A stretch of 64,000 nucleotides of DNA from Cheiracanthium punctorium. Its lineage: Eukaryota; Arthropoda; Arachnida; Araneae; Cheiracanthiidae. The stretch lies in NCBI GenBank assembly GCA_038373885.1, contig JAWZYV010013165.1, positions 1 to 64,000 of the forward strand. The letters run 5' to 3'. Shown here piece by piece: positions 53,449-64,000 of the stretch; the stretch's first letter is position 1, and each line of letters opens with the position of its first letter. The notes below the pieces were generated by a model. It worked only from the letters and a program-made list of their open reading frames with translations. It was not told where the DNA came from and ran no database searches. A program made the position numbers and the translations under genes.

Positions 53449-56400
53449 TTTATTAACGCTCTTTTGATTGGGACTGTGGAATGAAGCTGTATTCAAAAAT
53501 AACAACGTACAAACTGCATGAGGAAATGAATGATAAGCACTTTCAAAAAGGATTAAAAATGTTAGATGGTCACGGTTGTTTGTTTGTATGTTCGTGCTCC
53601 GATGCTGTGAAAAATGCACCGGTTGCTAAGAAGTTTTACAGGGAGTGGTGAGGTATAACTGATAGTGAGGGTAAATTAGGCAGTTTGATCTTGCAAAGTC
53701 TAAACGATGGTTCCAGTTTGCCATATCCGTTTTCTAGCGATGTTCGGAGATTATTCGAGGAACTTACTTTTGGATGTAAAAATTTTTTGCATAAAAAATT
53801 CCCAAATGCACACATTCCCTTTTCCCCCACCCTCACCCCGCACAGTAGAGACAGTGAAAGGAGAATCTTAATACTGTAGTTCGAAGAAAAAGAGCCCCTG
53901 TTTTTAGTCTTGGTACACAAATTGAAATAAACTAATAGCGCCATGGTCTCAAAAAAATTCCAGATGGTTCTTCATAAACTGCTTTACACACTGTAATAAG
54001 CGAAAAAGCTGTGACTTTTGTGAAATTTTCAGAAAAAATTCTTAAACATGGATCTGAGCTCCAAGATTTTTCGAAGAGTGACACGTTTTGCAAAAATTTC
54101 CGAATTTTAAAATTTTTTTCCAAAAGTTTTGAAACTGATACTGGTTTATTATTTATTCCAATATCTAGTACAGCTTGCAATGAGACAGTTTCAAAATTTA
54201 GAAGTGCCTGCCATAATTAGGTTATTTGTACTTGTGTACCAAAATCACATGATTTTTTCGAACTACACCGTTTTCCTCCGTCTTTGTAAGGTAGAAAGAC
54301 AAGTGGTTATGGGCATAACCACTTGCCTTTATACGATACAAAGACGCTGAGGGGAAGATTCTTCTCTGCATTAGTTAGCAACATTTATGCTCATTAGAAA
54401 GTTTATTAGTTAAAAAGTTAGTTATCAGTTAGTTATTTGTTGTTTTTCAGTTATTTATTAGCATACATGCCAACTACTACGGAATATAATTAACCACTTT
54501 TTGTAAACAGTATATGTTTTTAGTGTTTTTTCAAATTAGTAACCAGCTGACTCGCGTAGTACAATATTTTCAGCCGAAAATGTTATATAAAAAGCGGTTC
54601 CTTATATTCGGTAGTAGTTGGCAGCTATGGTTGTTAGTTGAAAAGTTTATTAGTTAACAGTTAGGGCATCCGCCGCACTAAAACATAAATATAAAGAAAC
54701 GTAATTTTGAAAAACATTACTTTTTTTCTGATAATGAGCTGTTTAGACCTTTCCTGCAATAAAATTAATAACAGAACTTCTCAAAATTTCAGAAATCTTG
54801 TCTTGGATGGTTTTAATGGTTTTCTTTTTTTCTTTTCTTTTCTTATTTATTTATTTATCTATTGAGACTTCAGGACAAAGGTTCAGATAAAAGCTATTTT
54901 TGTTTTCAAATGCAATTAATAAAGTTTTTGATGAGTATAAAATGAGTATAAATCTTGCCAACTAATGTCTGGAAACATAGGCTAATAAAGAAATATCATG
55001 TAAAAACAATTTATTAATGTTTTTGATCAAAAAGAAATATCTACCCAGTTTACCTTACCGTATGCTATTCCTTGCTTAGATATACCATGTATTTTAAACC
55101 AGAATCACCTTTTTAAAGAAAAGTAAATATTTCTTTCTCACAAATTTAAAATATATAAAAGTCCATTAAAAAAAGAGGGGGGAAAAAATGTTTATTCTCA
55201 CGTATTTCTCCAAAAGTATTTTAACTTTTTTCTTTTTCAATTTAAAAAAATCTGAAATGTCGTTATTTCACAGTTCACGGCTTTTAATATTCTTTAGCTA
55301 TTTGTAGTTTTAATCCAATAAACTGAAACATTTTAGCAACACACACTTGCTCTGGGCAAATACCCTGCTTCAGACTTTAAAAGCGTATTTGAGTTATTTT
55401 ATTACATCTATCTCCGCAGTTTTATTTGACTAATTTTAACTTCTCAAAAAGAAAAACTACCTTAAAATGTTGTTTGCTTTATGTACCTCTGTATCCGTCA
55501 TTGCTCTAGCTACAAAGATTTCAAGTGATACGAAATTTATGTGCATTTATTGTTTTGTGTTGTTTTGTCCACTAACGAAAATCGTAAGTGTTCATGAGTA
55601 GGTATTTTATAGGTGACCACAAAATAATTCCAAAATATTGCTATCTATTGGTAGTTCTTATCTTAAGAGGAATTTAAGAGCTATTTAGCGATGCTTATAT
55701 ACTTCAGCAAAGCAAAATTGAAATGCATTATTGCAGCTAATAATTGAATATTCTAACACGAAAATGCTGTCTAGGAAAAGAAAAATTATTAAACTTAAAA
55801 GAAATGTTGCACTTAATAAAATGGTTTTGTTCTTGTAGCAATTAAAGTAACTCGAATATTAAAATTAATGAAGAACCATGTAAGAAACACAATTAAAAAA
55901 AATATATTTATTTGCATTAGTTTTTAAAAATTAACCATTTCATCATATAGGAAGTAATGTGTTCAGGCCATTAGGTCCCCCATAATAAAATCACCAATAC
56001 CTCGTTCCATTAAGAATAGCAAAATAATGTTCTCCATCGAAATTAATGTCTGTAATATTTATAGTTTTTCTACAGGAGCACTCAAAAGACTTCCAGTACA
56101 TGGCACTTTAGAGACATAATCCATTTCAAGCACAATACAATTAGTATATAAACAATTACAACAGTTTACTTTTTCAGTTAAAAGATGGATAATAATATTT
56201 AAAATTTCCTTACAGGGTCTCGCAAAATTACATTGGTAACGATACACAGCCTTTTTAAAAGATTATTCCCAAAATCTCGTCAGATTCAAGGACAATGCAT
56301 TGCCGTATTTGGCACAAAAATACTGTTGTGTATTGTTGTGAAAGTATTTTATAATCGATCTGTTTGGTATAATTAACCTTTTCTTGATGTTTATCTGAAG

Positions 56401-56454
56401 TATTATGTAAAAAGATAGACTCACTGTAAAATTTTTCAAGATCCAAGTGTGATG
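53449..56454. other. AT-rich interval, no gene
   Basis: No supportable exon. A short palindrome-like AAGTGGTTATGGGCATAACCACTTG lies near 54300. Open frames at 53636-54350 have no recognisable domain. Confidence 0.45.
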
Positions 56455-56660
56455 GCTAAAGTGTGAAGGTCCAGGTTTCTGCCCTACCACGAGGCTGTCG
56501 GTCTTCCGTCCTAGAGTTTTGGGCGGTTTTCTTCTGATTAAATGTGAATAAACATTAGAACCTCTTAAAAAGTCCTCCACTCAAGGCACCTACCCCTCTC
56601 ATAGGCAAATATCCCTCTTGTAGGTTTGTCGTAAAACTAAATACAAATACAATACTATTT
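56455..56660 (+). mobile_element. SINE copy
   Basis: Shares the 'gttttgggcggttttcttc', 'atgtgaataaacattagaacc' and 'aaaaagtcctcc' blocks with 26459 and 62685. The tRNA-like head (GGCTAAAGTGTGAAGGTCC) is decayed. Confidence 0.55.
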
Positions 56661-57239
56661 TCTTCATTTCGTTCGAGCATTAAAATAAATGTTAAACCAA
56701 TCATTGTTCACACAATAAATTACAAAGAATTCTTTATAAAAATAATAATTTTGCAATACACTATTATTTCACGGTTCACCAGACTCAGAATTCTAAAATT
56801 ATGTTCGTGTCTCTAATCCTGTAAATTGAAATATCATGACGGCATAACACTTGTGATGAAATTTTTTTTAAAGTTTGCTCTGTGCACACGACTGAGACGT
56901 TTTTCTTTCGAACTTGATTCACTCGGGAATCCATTCCGGCTGATGAGATTTTTGATTCAGTTTGATTCTTCTTTTTTATTTATTTATTTCTTTTATATTT
57001 CCATAAAATGCGGTTGAGTTGAGTTGTAAGGGAGATCCTGTGCACCAAGTTCTGTTTCTTGTGGAAAGGGAAAATATTTCGCGCGCTGTCACAGGAATTC
57101 ATTTGTAATGAAATGGGAATTTAAAAGATTTGACTCTAATTTTTAGCATTTTCCGGCAAAGATGGAAAGTATTTGTAATTTTAGTTTGACTATTTGTGCA
57201 CATTAATGTACAGAGTGGCCAGCAAATGACACCCTCATT
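56661..57239. other. Unannotated interval
   Basis: No supportable feature. Confidence 0.4.
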
Positions 57240-57243
57240 TTAA

Positions 57244-57623
57244 CCATTTGAGGCGCAACCCTTTCCCAATGCTGAAAAAAGGGCAGCCCTTGCATCGCTC
57301 GACTTAACTACCAGCAAGATGGCGGACGATCGAAACGTTCATCGCGTGCCACAGATCTAGAGATCCTTTTTTGACGTCAGCTGGCTGTGCCGGCACAGCT
57401 GTTTTCACATTCTTCCGTTTATCAGCAGATGTCAGTGCTGTTAAAATCGTGACAATTTTTGTACGGGAAATGGCGTGCTAAAAAGTAAAGGATTCTCGTA
57501 AAGCTATGTCTCCCGCAACTATTTTTATAGAAATCAAATCTATTCTTCATGACATGCAACAGTCAAAACGTCAGAGTTTGGTGTTCCCAGAGCGGGAACA
57601 CTGCGCAGGTTAGCGCTGAAGGG
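57244..57623. mobile_element. piggyBac-like MITE copy 10
   Basis: TTAA on both sides (57240-57243 and 57624-57627). CCATTTGAGGCGCAACCC, one palindrome arm with CAAGATGGCGGACGATCG, the loop, then direct passage into the B arm ending TTAGCGCTGAAGGG. The second palindrome arm is deleted. Confidence 0.85.
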
Positions 57624-57627
57624 TTAA

Positions 57628-59175
57628 AGCTAAAAATATTCGAAACAAAGAAGAATAGAAGGCTGCAGCAAACGGTATGTTTATTGTGTAAGCTCCAAAA
57701 AACTTACGCAGAAATTTTGAAGTAGTTGTTACAGAAACCGCCGGCAGATAGCATTGTAATACTAGGCCTCCATAATAGTTGGACTGTACATTCTCCTGAT
57801 CGGACTGCTTGTGACTACTTTCGTTAGGGTACATTGAAAGATACTATGAACCGAAACCACCCCAACACGCTGGACGAGCTTGACCAACGCCTCCTAGATA
57901 AAAAAAAAAAAGCCTTACAACTCGTACTTCACCAAGCTGTGACGTCATCATTAGGCCTACATTTAAAAGTTTTATTTTCACAAAATAAATCGATTGAAAA
58001 TTTCTGGTGAATTTACCCATAAATAGAAATATTTTAATAATTTGATATAAAAATATAATTTTACGACAAATGGCAGCTTGTAACCATGACTAATTAAATA
58101 ATATGATTAGGAAATAGAACATAGCCAATAATTTTGTATGAGAAAGGTATTTTATTAGGTTGTAACGAAAGTTTCCCGCCACCAGAAATACCGTCTGTGG
58201 CGGTCAACACGAACAATCTAAGTTCGCGTTGTCGTGTTTGCTCATATTTTATCAAACAATTTTTGGCATTTGAAAGAAAGAGACATGCTTTAGAACACTG
58301 TGATGTAAAATCTTTTTTAAAAAAATTCGTTATCATTAAGTACAAGGTATCCGGAATGGAACTATCACGCTACCACTGAAAAAACACTCAAAATACTGGT
58401 GTTAAACGATAAAGTAATTAAAAAACTTTGTAAATAACACACATAAGAAGTAAAAGGAAAGAGGATACGCGTTTCGTTCAAAAATTGTTTTGAACTTCTT
58501 CAGTCCAAGCCCTTCGACGTACACTTTACGTCGAAGGGCTTGGACTGAAGAAGTTCAAAACAATTTTTGAACGAAACGCGTATCCTCTTTACTTTTACTT
58601 CTTATGTGTGTTTTTTACACTGTTTTTACACAAGTTTTTACACAAGTTTTTTAATTACTTTATCACGCTACCAGATTCAAACCATCATTTACTTCCAGTT
58701 CTGTCACAAAAAGTCAACTACAGAATGTGTATAGCTTCAGGTACTACTATTTTATCATATGACACTAAAAGTTAAAAACAAGGATTCAAGAAGCAAAGCT
58801 TTGTGGCCGACCGATTGAAGTTGATGAGGGCCACCTGCTTGAAATTGTTGAAGAGCATCAGTATTCAACCACTCCAGAACTAGATAAGGTGTTAGACGTC
58901 AGTCATGCCTATTAGTCGTGCTATGCATTACATAAACTTGAGGCGCAAGCTCAATCGCGGGGTGCTTCATGAGCTGACTCAAGCAGAATTGGCGGAAAAC
59001 TTTCGTTACAACCTGATAATTTCAATGTTCCATTTAAGATATTTTCTATAATATTTATATCCTTCAACAGAAATTTTTAATAGTTTTACTATGTGAAATT
59101 AAAACTATGATGACGTCAAAGCTTGGTAACGTAGGAGTTGTAAGGCTTTCTATGTCCAGGAGGTGTTGGCTTGAC
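57628..59175 (+). mobile_element. Mariner-like remnant with flanking duplicated block
   Basis: Imperfect inverted repeats of about 55-60 bp lie near 57889-57950 and 59105-59165 (shared words GCCTTACAACTC, GTGACGTCATCAT-like, CCTCCT). Between them, 58800-59010 encodes GRPIEVDEGHLLEIVEEHQY then STTPELDKVL and, in a shifted frame, a GVLHELTQAEL segment. These match the N-terminal helix-turn-helix half of mariner transposases (GRP, ELxxxL, HELT). Stops and a frame change make it dead. A foldback element is inserted at 58376-58663. The 57628-57890 part is repeated after 61265. Confidence 0.6.
58376..58663. mobile_element. Foldback element copy B
   Basis: The 10-mer CACGCTACCA flanks both ends (58366-58375 and 58664-58673). 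The left end carries the tail (CTGAAAAAACACTCAAAATA then CTGGTGTTAAACGATAAAG). The outer stem TTAAAAAACTTTGTAAATAA and inner arm AAGGAAAGAGGATACGCGTT follow, the centre is CGACGTACACTTTACGTCG, and the complementary arm returns. The right end stops at TTAATTACTTTAT without the tail. Best-preserved copy of the family. Confidence 0.85.
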
Positions 59176-59383
59176 TCGTCGATTTGAGTGCCATGTGAAT
59201 CCGTTTCCGCTGAGACATTACTGGCTGCGATGGCAAGCTTCATTTGCGACACCTCTGTAAGTCAAACGATGGACATTTTGAAAAGATAGTGTTTAGAATG
59301 TTGAAAATGAATTTATACTCGTACATGATGATCGTCGGCCGATTTTGATGTGCAACACCGTCTGTTAGCAGTACATACGCAAG

Positions 59384-59543
59384 TAGAGATGGACGAGAGA
59401 CGAAAAATTGGTGTCTCGCGTGTCGCAAAACAGCCGAAAAGCTTGTCTCGTCTCGCAAAAATCCCTGTATCATAATGTTAAAAATGTTTGTCTCGTCTCG
59501 CAAAAAAGCTGTAAATCTCTGTCTCGTCTCGCGTCCATCCCTA
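59384..59543. mobile_element. hAT MITE built of GTCTCGTCTCGCAAAA repeats
   Basis: A perfect 8-bp duplication TACGCAAG (59376-59383 and 59544-59551) flanks inverted ends TAGAGATGGACGAGAGACGA and (from the right) TAGGGATGGACGCGAGACGA. The 160-bp interior is mostly three or four copies of TGTCTCGTCTCGCAAAA-like words. The plan is the same as in the element at 4598-4942. Confidence 0.88.
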
Positions 59544-59551
59544 TACGCAAG

Positions 59552-60318
59552 GGATTGTTTGAAGGCTCTAATCCCCTTTATCAAAGGACTAACATAAACG
59601 TCATAGATTTTTAATTTCAACATAAAGGTTACGCTTTTTAGCATTAAGATTTCGTCCATAAAGCCCTCTCCCCTTATTGGAAATCCGTGTACACTTTAAC
59701 AGCTGTTGTAACCATAGGGCAGCAATAAATGGAAAGAGCATCTTATTGTAGTTTTCGGGGAGAAATTGAAGCTAAGATAACAGCGTCGCAGGGAAAGAAA
59801 ATTAAAGGATTTGTCTGTTTATCGCCATATGTTTCGCAAAAGCAAGCATTTTTCTATGCTAGTTAGAAAGCAAAACGAAAGACGAGAAAAATAATGAAAT
59901 AGTTTTTGCTGCACTATTTCCGCAAATAGCGTGACTTATATGCTTGGTGGTTGCAATTGCTCTCTCCATCTGTCCCTCCTCTATTATTTCGAAATTTCTC
60001 TACAAAATTTTTACAGGTTACATAGTAAACATAGTGTTTGCTGCTTTCTTCTATTGACCTTTGATTTTGAGAGTTATGATTTTGAAATGAGGGTGTTTTT
60101 TGCTGGATACCCTGACATTACAACAATGTGCATCTCTGCCATATTCTTACTAAAATTTAATCTTTCTTTCTCCTTCCTTGTACGAATTAAAAGAAGTATT
60201 GTCATACCATAAAAAATAATGTTATTAAGATTTAAACCATTCGTAATCTTGCTTTAAAGAGTCAAATACCTTTCATCAGAAAAAGATCATGACTTAATTT
60301 GTAATAGCTCCAAAAGTA

Positions 60319-60368
<50 letters not shown>

Positions 60369-60719
60369 TCACATTTATTTAGAGAGCTTTCATTAGATTT
60401 TTACAGCTCTTGGAACACTTCTACATGTTGAATTACATTTTTTATAATTAAAAATATTCGATTTTATTTTTTGCCTCTTGCGCGGAGCATTTAAGAAAAA
60501 ATATTTATCACAGTATCTTAAAAATGGCAATATAGAAAGCTGCCCTTTAATTAAAATGACGAAAAATAATTTTGCAAATACCTTTATTTCCTTTAAAAAA
60601 TTCAATTTTTATAACTATCATCTGCATAATTATGCAAATAAATATGAAAGTTATAACATTAAATGTATCACAACAAAATAGAGGCAAAAAATCAGCTAGG
60701 AGACTTTTAATTATAAAAA
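59552..60719. other. Unannotated interval with a (TA)n tract
   Basis: (TA)n at about 60320-60364. The 93-codon frame at 59931-60212 has hydrophobic stretches but no recognisable domain or start context. Confidence 0.45.
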
Positions 60720-60866
60720 AATTTAAGAATTTTTAGAATTGTTCCAAGAGCTATAAAAGTCTAATAAAAACTTTAAGTTTAAAAAAAATATTACTTGTAG
60801 AGCTATTGCAAATGAAGTTACTATGAAGTTTCATTATGATTTCTTTGCTCAAACGTACCTGACCCC
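60720..60866. repeat. Left flank of a duplicated block, copy 1
   Basis: Matches 61930-62066 closely ('aagtctaataaaaactttaa', 'cttgtagagctattgcaaat', 'caaacgtacctgacccctta'). Together with the MITE that follows it makes a duplicated unit. Confidence 0.8.
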
Positions 60867-60870
60867 TTAA

Positions 60871-61264
60871 CCCTTTGAGACGCAACCCTTTCCCAATGCT
60901 GGACGACAGCCAGCTGTGTCAAAAAAGGGTCTCTAGATCTGTGGCACGCGATGAACGTTTCTATCGTCCGCCATCTTGCTGGTAGTTAAGTCGAGCGATG
61001 GCAACGGCTGCCCTTTTTTCAGCATTGGACAATCTATCCAGCTGTTCTCGCATTCTTCCGTTTTTCAGCAGATGCCAGTGCTGTTAAGAATAATCGTGAC
61101 CATTTTTTTTTACGGGAAATGGTGTGCTAAAAAGTAAAGGATTCTCGTGGAGCTATGTCTCCCGCAACTATTTTTATAGAAATCAAATCTATTCTTCGTG
61201 ACTGGCAACAGTCAAAACGTCAGAATTTGGTGTTCCCAGAGCGGGAACACTGCGCGTAAAAGGG
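60871..61264. mobile_element. piggyBac-like MITE copy 11
   Basis: TTAA on both sides (60867-60870 and 61265-61268). CCCTTTGAGACGCAACCC, then a deletion from GCTG directly to the second palindrome arm (GGACGACAGCCAGCTG to CCATCTTGCTGG), then the B arm ending GTAAAAGGG. The same internal breakpoint occurs in copy 12. Confidence 0.88.
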
Positions 61265-61268
61265 TTAA

Positions 61269-61910
61269 AGCTAAAAATATTGGAAACAAAGATCAATAGA
61301 AGGCTGCAGCAAAACGGTATGCTTATTGTGTAAGCCCCAAAAAACTTACGCAGAAGTTTTGAAGTAGTTGTTGCGGAAACCGCTTGCAGATAGCATTGTA
61401 ATACTAGGCCCCCATAATTGATTGGCCTCTACATTCTCCCGATGGGACTCCTTATGACTACTTTCGGTATGGCACATTGAAAGATATACTGCCAACCGAA
61501 ACCACCCCAACATGCTGGACGAGCTTACCAACGCCTCCTAAATATAAAAAAAAGCCTTACAGCTCCTACGTTTCCAAGCTGTGACGTCGTCATTAGCCCT
61601 ACATTTAAAAGTTTTATTTCGCAAAATAAATCGATTGAAAATTTCTGGTGAATTTACCCATAAATAGCAATATTTTAATAATTTGAGATAAAAATGTAAT
61701 TTTACGACAAATGACAGTTTTTAGCCATGACTAATTAGATAATATGATAAGGAAATAGAACATAATCAATAATTTTGTATGAGAAAGGTATTTTAATTTC
61801 AATGCTTCATTTAAGATATTTTCTAATATTTATAGCATTCAACAGAAATTTTTAATAGTTTTACTCTGTGAAATTAAAACTATGATGACGTCACATTCGT
61901 CATATACGTC
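61269..61910. repeat. Deleted relative of the 57628-59175 block
   Basis: 61269-61800 follows 57628-58140 closely, and 61795-61900 follows about 59020-59120, with the transposase part removed. The CCTCC/GCCTTACAGCTCCTACG end is kept. It is an internally deleted copy of the mariner-like block. Confidence 0.7.
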
Positions 61911-61929
61911 ACATTCTCACATTTATTAG

Positions 61930-62066
61930 AATTTTTAGAATTGTTTCAAGAGCTCTAAAAGTCTAATAAAAACTGTAAGTTTAAAAAATATTACTTGTAG
62001 AGCTATTGCAAATGAAGTTACTATGAAATTTCATTATGATTTCTTTCCTCAAACGTACCTGACCCC
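61930..62066. repeat. Left flank of a duplicated block, copy 2
   Basis: Second copy of 60720-60866 with a few substitutions. Confidence 0.8.
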
Positions 62067-62070
62067 TTAA

Positions 62071-62462
62071 CCCTTTGAGGCGCAACCCTTTCCCAATGCT
62101 GGACGACAGCCAGCTGTGTCAAAAAAGGGTCTCTAGATCTGTGGCACGCGATGAACGTTTCGATCGTCCGCTATCTTGCTGGTAGTTAAGTCGAGCGATG
62201 GCAACGGCTGCCCTTTTTTCAGCATTGGGCAATCTATCCAGCTGTTCTCGCATTCTTCCATTTTTCAGCAGATGTCAGTGCCATTAAAAATAATCGTGAC
62301 AATTTTTTTACGGGAAAGGACGTGCTAAAAAGTAAAGGATTCTCGTGGAGCTATGTCTGCCGCAACTATTTTTATAGAAATCTAATCTATTCTTTGTGAC
62401 TGGCAGCAGTTAAAACGTCAGAGTTTGGTGTTCCCAGAGCGGGAACACAGCGCGTTAAAGGG
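62071..62462. mobile_element. piggyBac-like MITE copy 12
   Basis: TTAA on both sides (62067-62070 and 62463-62466). Same deletion form as copy 11: CCCTTTGAGGCGCAACCC, jump to GGACGACAGCCAGCTG, one arm with CCGCTATCTTGCTGG, then the B arm ending GCGCGTTAAAGGG. Confidence 0.88.
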
Positions 62463-62684
62463 TTAACAAGTTTGCTGGGCAAGTTGACGGGCTTCAGCGG
62501 AGCATTCAGAGAACCATTCTAACAAGCTAAATCGGTCAAAGCGTCTTTTTCCTTGCTTTTTTCAAGTAATGAGAGTGAGCATGTTAACCATGGGTTCAAA
62601 ATTGAAAATCAACACGCATGAAAAAGGGATCCATCTCTGATAATATGATTCGTCATGTCCCCCCCTCCCCTGAAACTTTTGGCC

Positions 62685-62925
62685 CCTCCATGGCAGAGTG
62701 GATAAAGACTCTAAACAAGGTACGTAGCTGAAGTGTGGAGCTCTCGGACTCGGGCTTATCGCGCTGCCTTCTATCTAACGGTCTGGAGTTTGGGGCGGTT
62801 TTCTCCAAATGTAACATGAATACGCGTTAGAACCCTTTAAAAATTCCTCCGGCCAAGGTATACCCCTCATTCGTCAGATAGCCCTCTAGTAGCTTTTCTT
62901 TAATACGTAATACAATACCTATGAA
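62685..62925 (+). mobile_element. SINE with tRNA-type A box
   Basis: TGGCAGAGTGG is a perfect A box. Body with GGAGTTTGGGGCGGTTTTCT and 'aaaattcctccggccaagg'. The best-preserved copy of the family that also occurs at 26459 and 56455. The B box is decayed. Confidence 0.65.
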
Positions 62926-63581
62926 ACGTTTTCTGCATCTGCCACTTGCCACTGGTCCCAAGGTTATCTTTTCATGGCACTACACCGCAAAAAGGCATGA
63001 AAACACCGATTACATCTTGCTTTGTCCATGCAGATTTTACAACATGTTTATTTAAAGGAACTTAAACACACAGCAATACCGTTAAAAATTGAACACAAAC
63101 AGATGGCAGAGATCTTAGAAAGATCTAGTATGGTATTTATTAAAGACCTCATGACTTCACTTGGATGCCTAAATTTAGTTTTCTGAAAAGCTCTTCAGCA
63201 ACTCTTGTGAGTTTAACATTGCTTCACAAACACGAGTCTATACACATCATCTCTTTATTTACTTCGCGTCATTAGTTTTTAAGAAAAAATGTGACAGAAA
63301 AAGTGGATTTTACACTTCTGCCAAATTACGCTTTGCCGCTTTTTGCTTTCAAGGTCAGCATCTTCACGCGGTCTTCCCAGAACAAAATATTATTTATATC
63401 AATTTGCTTTTACGAATGTGGTCCAGAGCTCTACTAATTTGATAGAGTGCCGTAAACAAACTTCTTTGCTTCACTTCTTCGCTTTTTTCTGGCTGGAGAC
63501 CAAGATTTTTTTTTCTCCCTTCGCTTTCATTTACGCTAAGTTCTTTCATTTTTCCTTAGCGTTTCTAAGACGTTTTATTTA

Positions 63582-63585
<4 letters not shown>
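62926..63585. other. Unannotated interval
   Basis: No supportable gene. The long plus-strand frame starting at 63343 reaches its length only through the (TA)n tract. Confidence 0.45.

Positions 63586-63671
<86 letters not shown>
63586..63671. repeat. (TA)n microsatellite, about 42 units
   Basis: Uninterrupted TA dinucleotides. Such tracts can form cruciforms and are prone to length error. Confidence 0.97.
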
Positions 63672-63672
<1 letters not shown>

Positions 63673-64000
63673 TTATTTACTAGATTAAACTTCTGTCATG
63701 CAATAACTTATTATACATTCTTTGTCAATAATAATAATCATTATATTTTTTAAACAATATGTTATATTTAATTTTGCTATAATCATTTTAATTTATTATT
63801 ATTCAATATATATTTATTATATTAATATACCTGGATATTCTTAAAATTTAATAATATTACCTTTTAGTATTTGGCAACTCCTATACTTTCTTCTTTCCAC
63901 TTTTACACTTTTATTTAGTGGCAACACCATTTTTCACTTTTTACAATTCTTAGCATTGGCAACACATATCAATTGTTCATATGAAATTTCCATGTGCTCA
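63672..64000. other. AT-rich window end
   Basis: Nothing supportable. Confidence 0.5.

Noticed and set aside
53146..53619. Open frames reading 'NAEKRAAVAIARLNYQQ'
   Set aside because: The same peptide arises from the palindrome arm of every piggyBac-like MITE copy; it is the element's sequence, not a gene.
63343..63753. 136-codon plus-strand frame with an Ile-Tyr repeat
   Set aside because: Its length comes from the (TA)n tract; the N-terminal part has no recognisable domain.

Overview
The window reads as a gene-poor, AT-rich, transposon-packed piece of an animal nuclear genome, most likely an arthropod. An arachnid is my best guess, from the style of the BEL/Pao element and the density of small DNA transposons; there is no marker gene to prove it. 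There are no operons, ribosome binding sites, CRISPR arrays or true tRNA/rRNA genes. Only one piece of host gene is convincing: a first coding exon at 47971-48154, with a signal peptide, an acidic tail, a consensus splice donor and a GC-richer promoter region upstream.

Layout. 1-4567: short DNA transposons framed by a long inverted repeat, plus a THAP-domain fragment. 4598-4942: a hAT MITE built of AGTTCA/TGAACT half-sites. 5090-6835: a 146-bp tandem array interrupted by a foldback element. 7268-9430: a 5'-truncated LINE split by a hAT-like element that itself carries a SINE; a tRNA-derived SINE follows. 11.3-15 kb: hAT MITEs, two of them nested. 15.1-16.9 kb: foldback hairpins and a piggyBac-like MITE. 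17732-25008: a complete BEL/Pao LTR retrotransposon on the minus strand with an exact 5-bp target duplication, its coding region broken into four frames. 25.5-33.1 kb: piggyBac-like MITEs, a hAT copy inserted in a SINE, and other hAT-like elements. 33-47 kb: mostly unique AT-rich DNA with scattered MITEs, minisatellites and a hAT transposase fragment. 47.7-48.2 kb: promoter and first exon. 48.2-64 kb: probable intron or intergenic DNA with a 241-bp tandem array, more piggyBac-like MITEs, a mariner-like remnant and a duplicated 1.2-kb block.

Two repeat systems deserve attention. One is a TTAA-flanked, piggyBac-like MITE present about 12 times; its larger copies carry an almost perfect internal palindrome with conserved AAGATGGCGG (YY1/Pho-like) sites. 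The other is a foldback family (at least 6 copies) with a conserved outer stem, a different inner palindrome in each copy, one asymmetric 30-base tail and about 10-bp target duplications. All calls were made by eye; no alignments or database searches were run.
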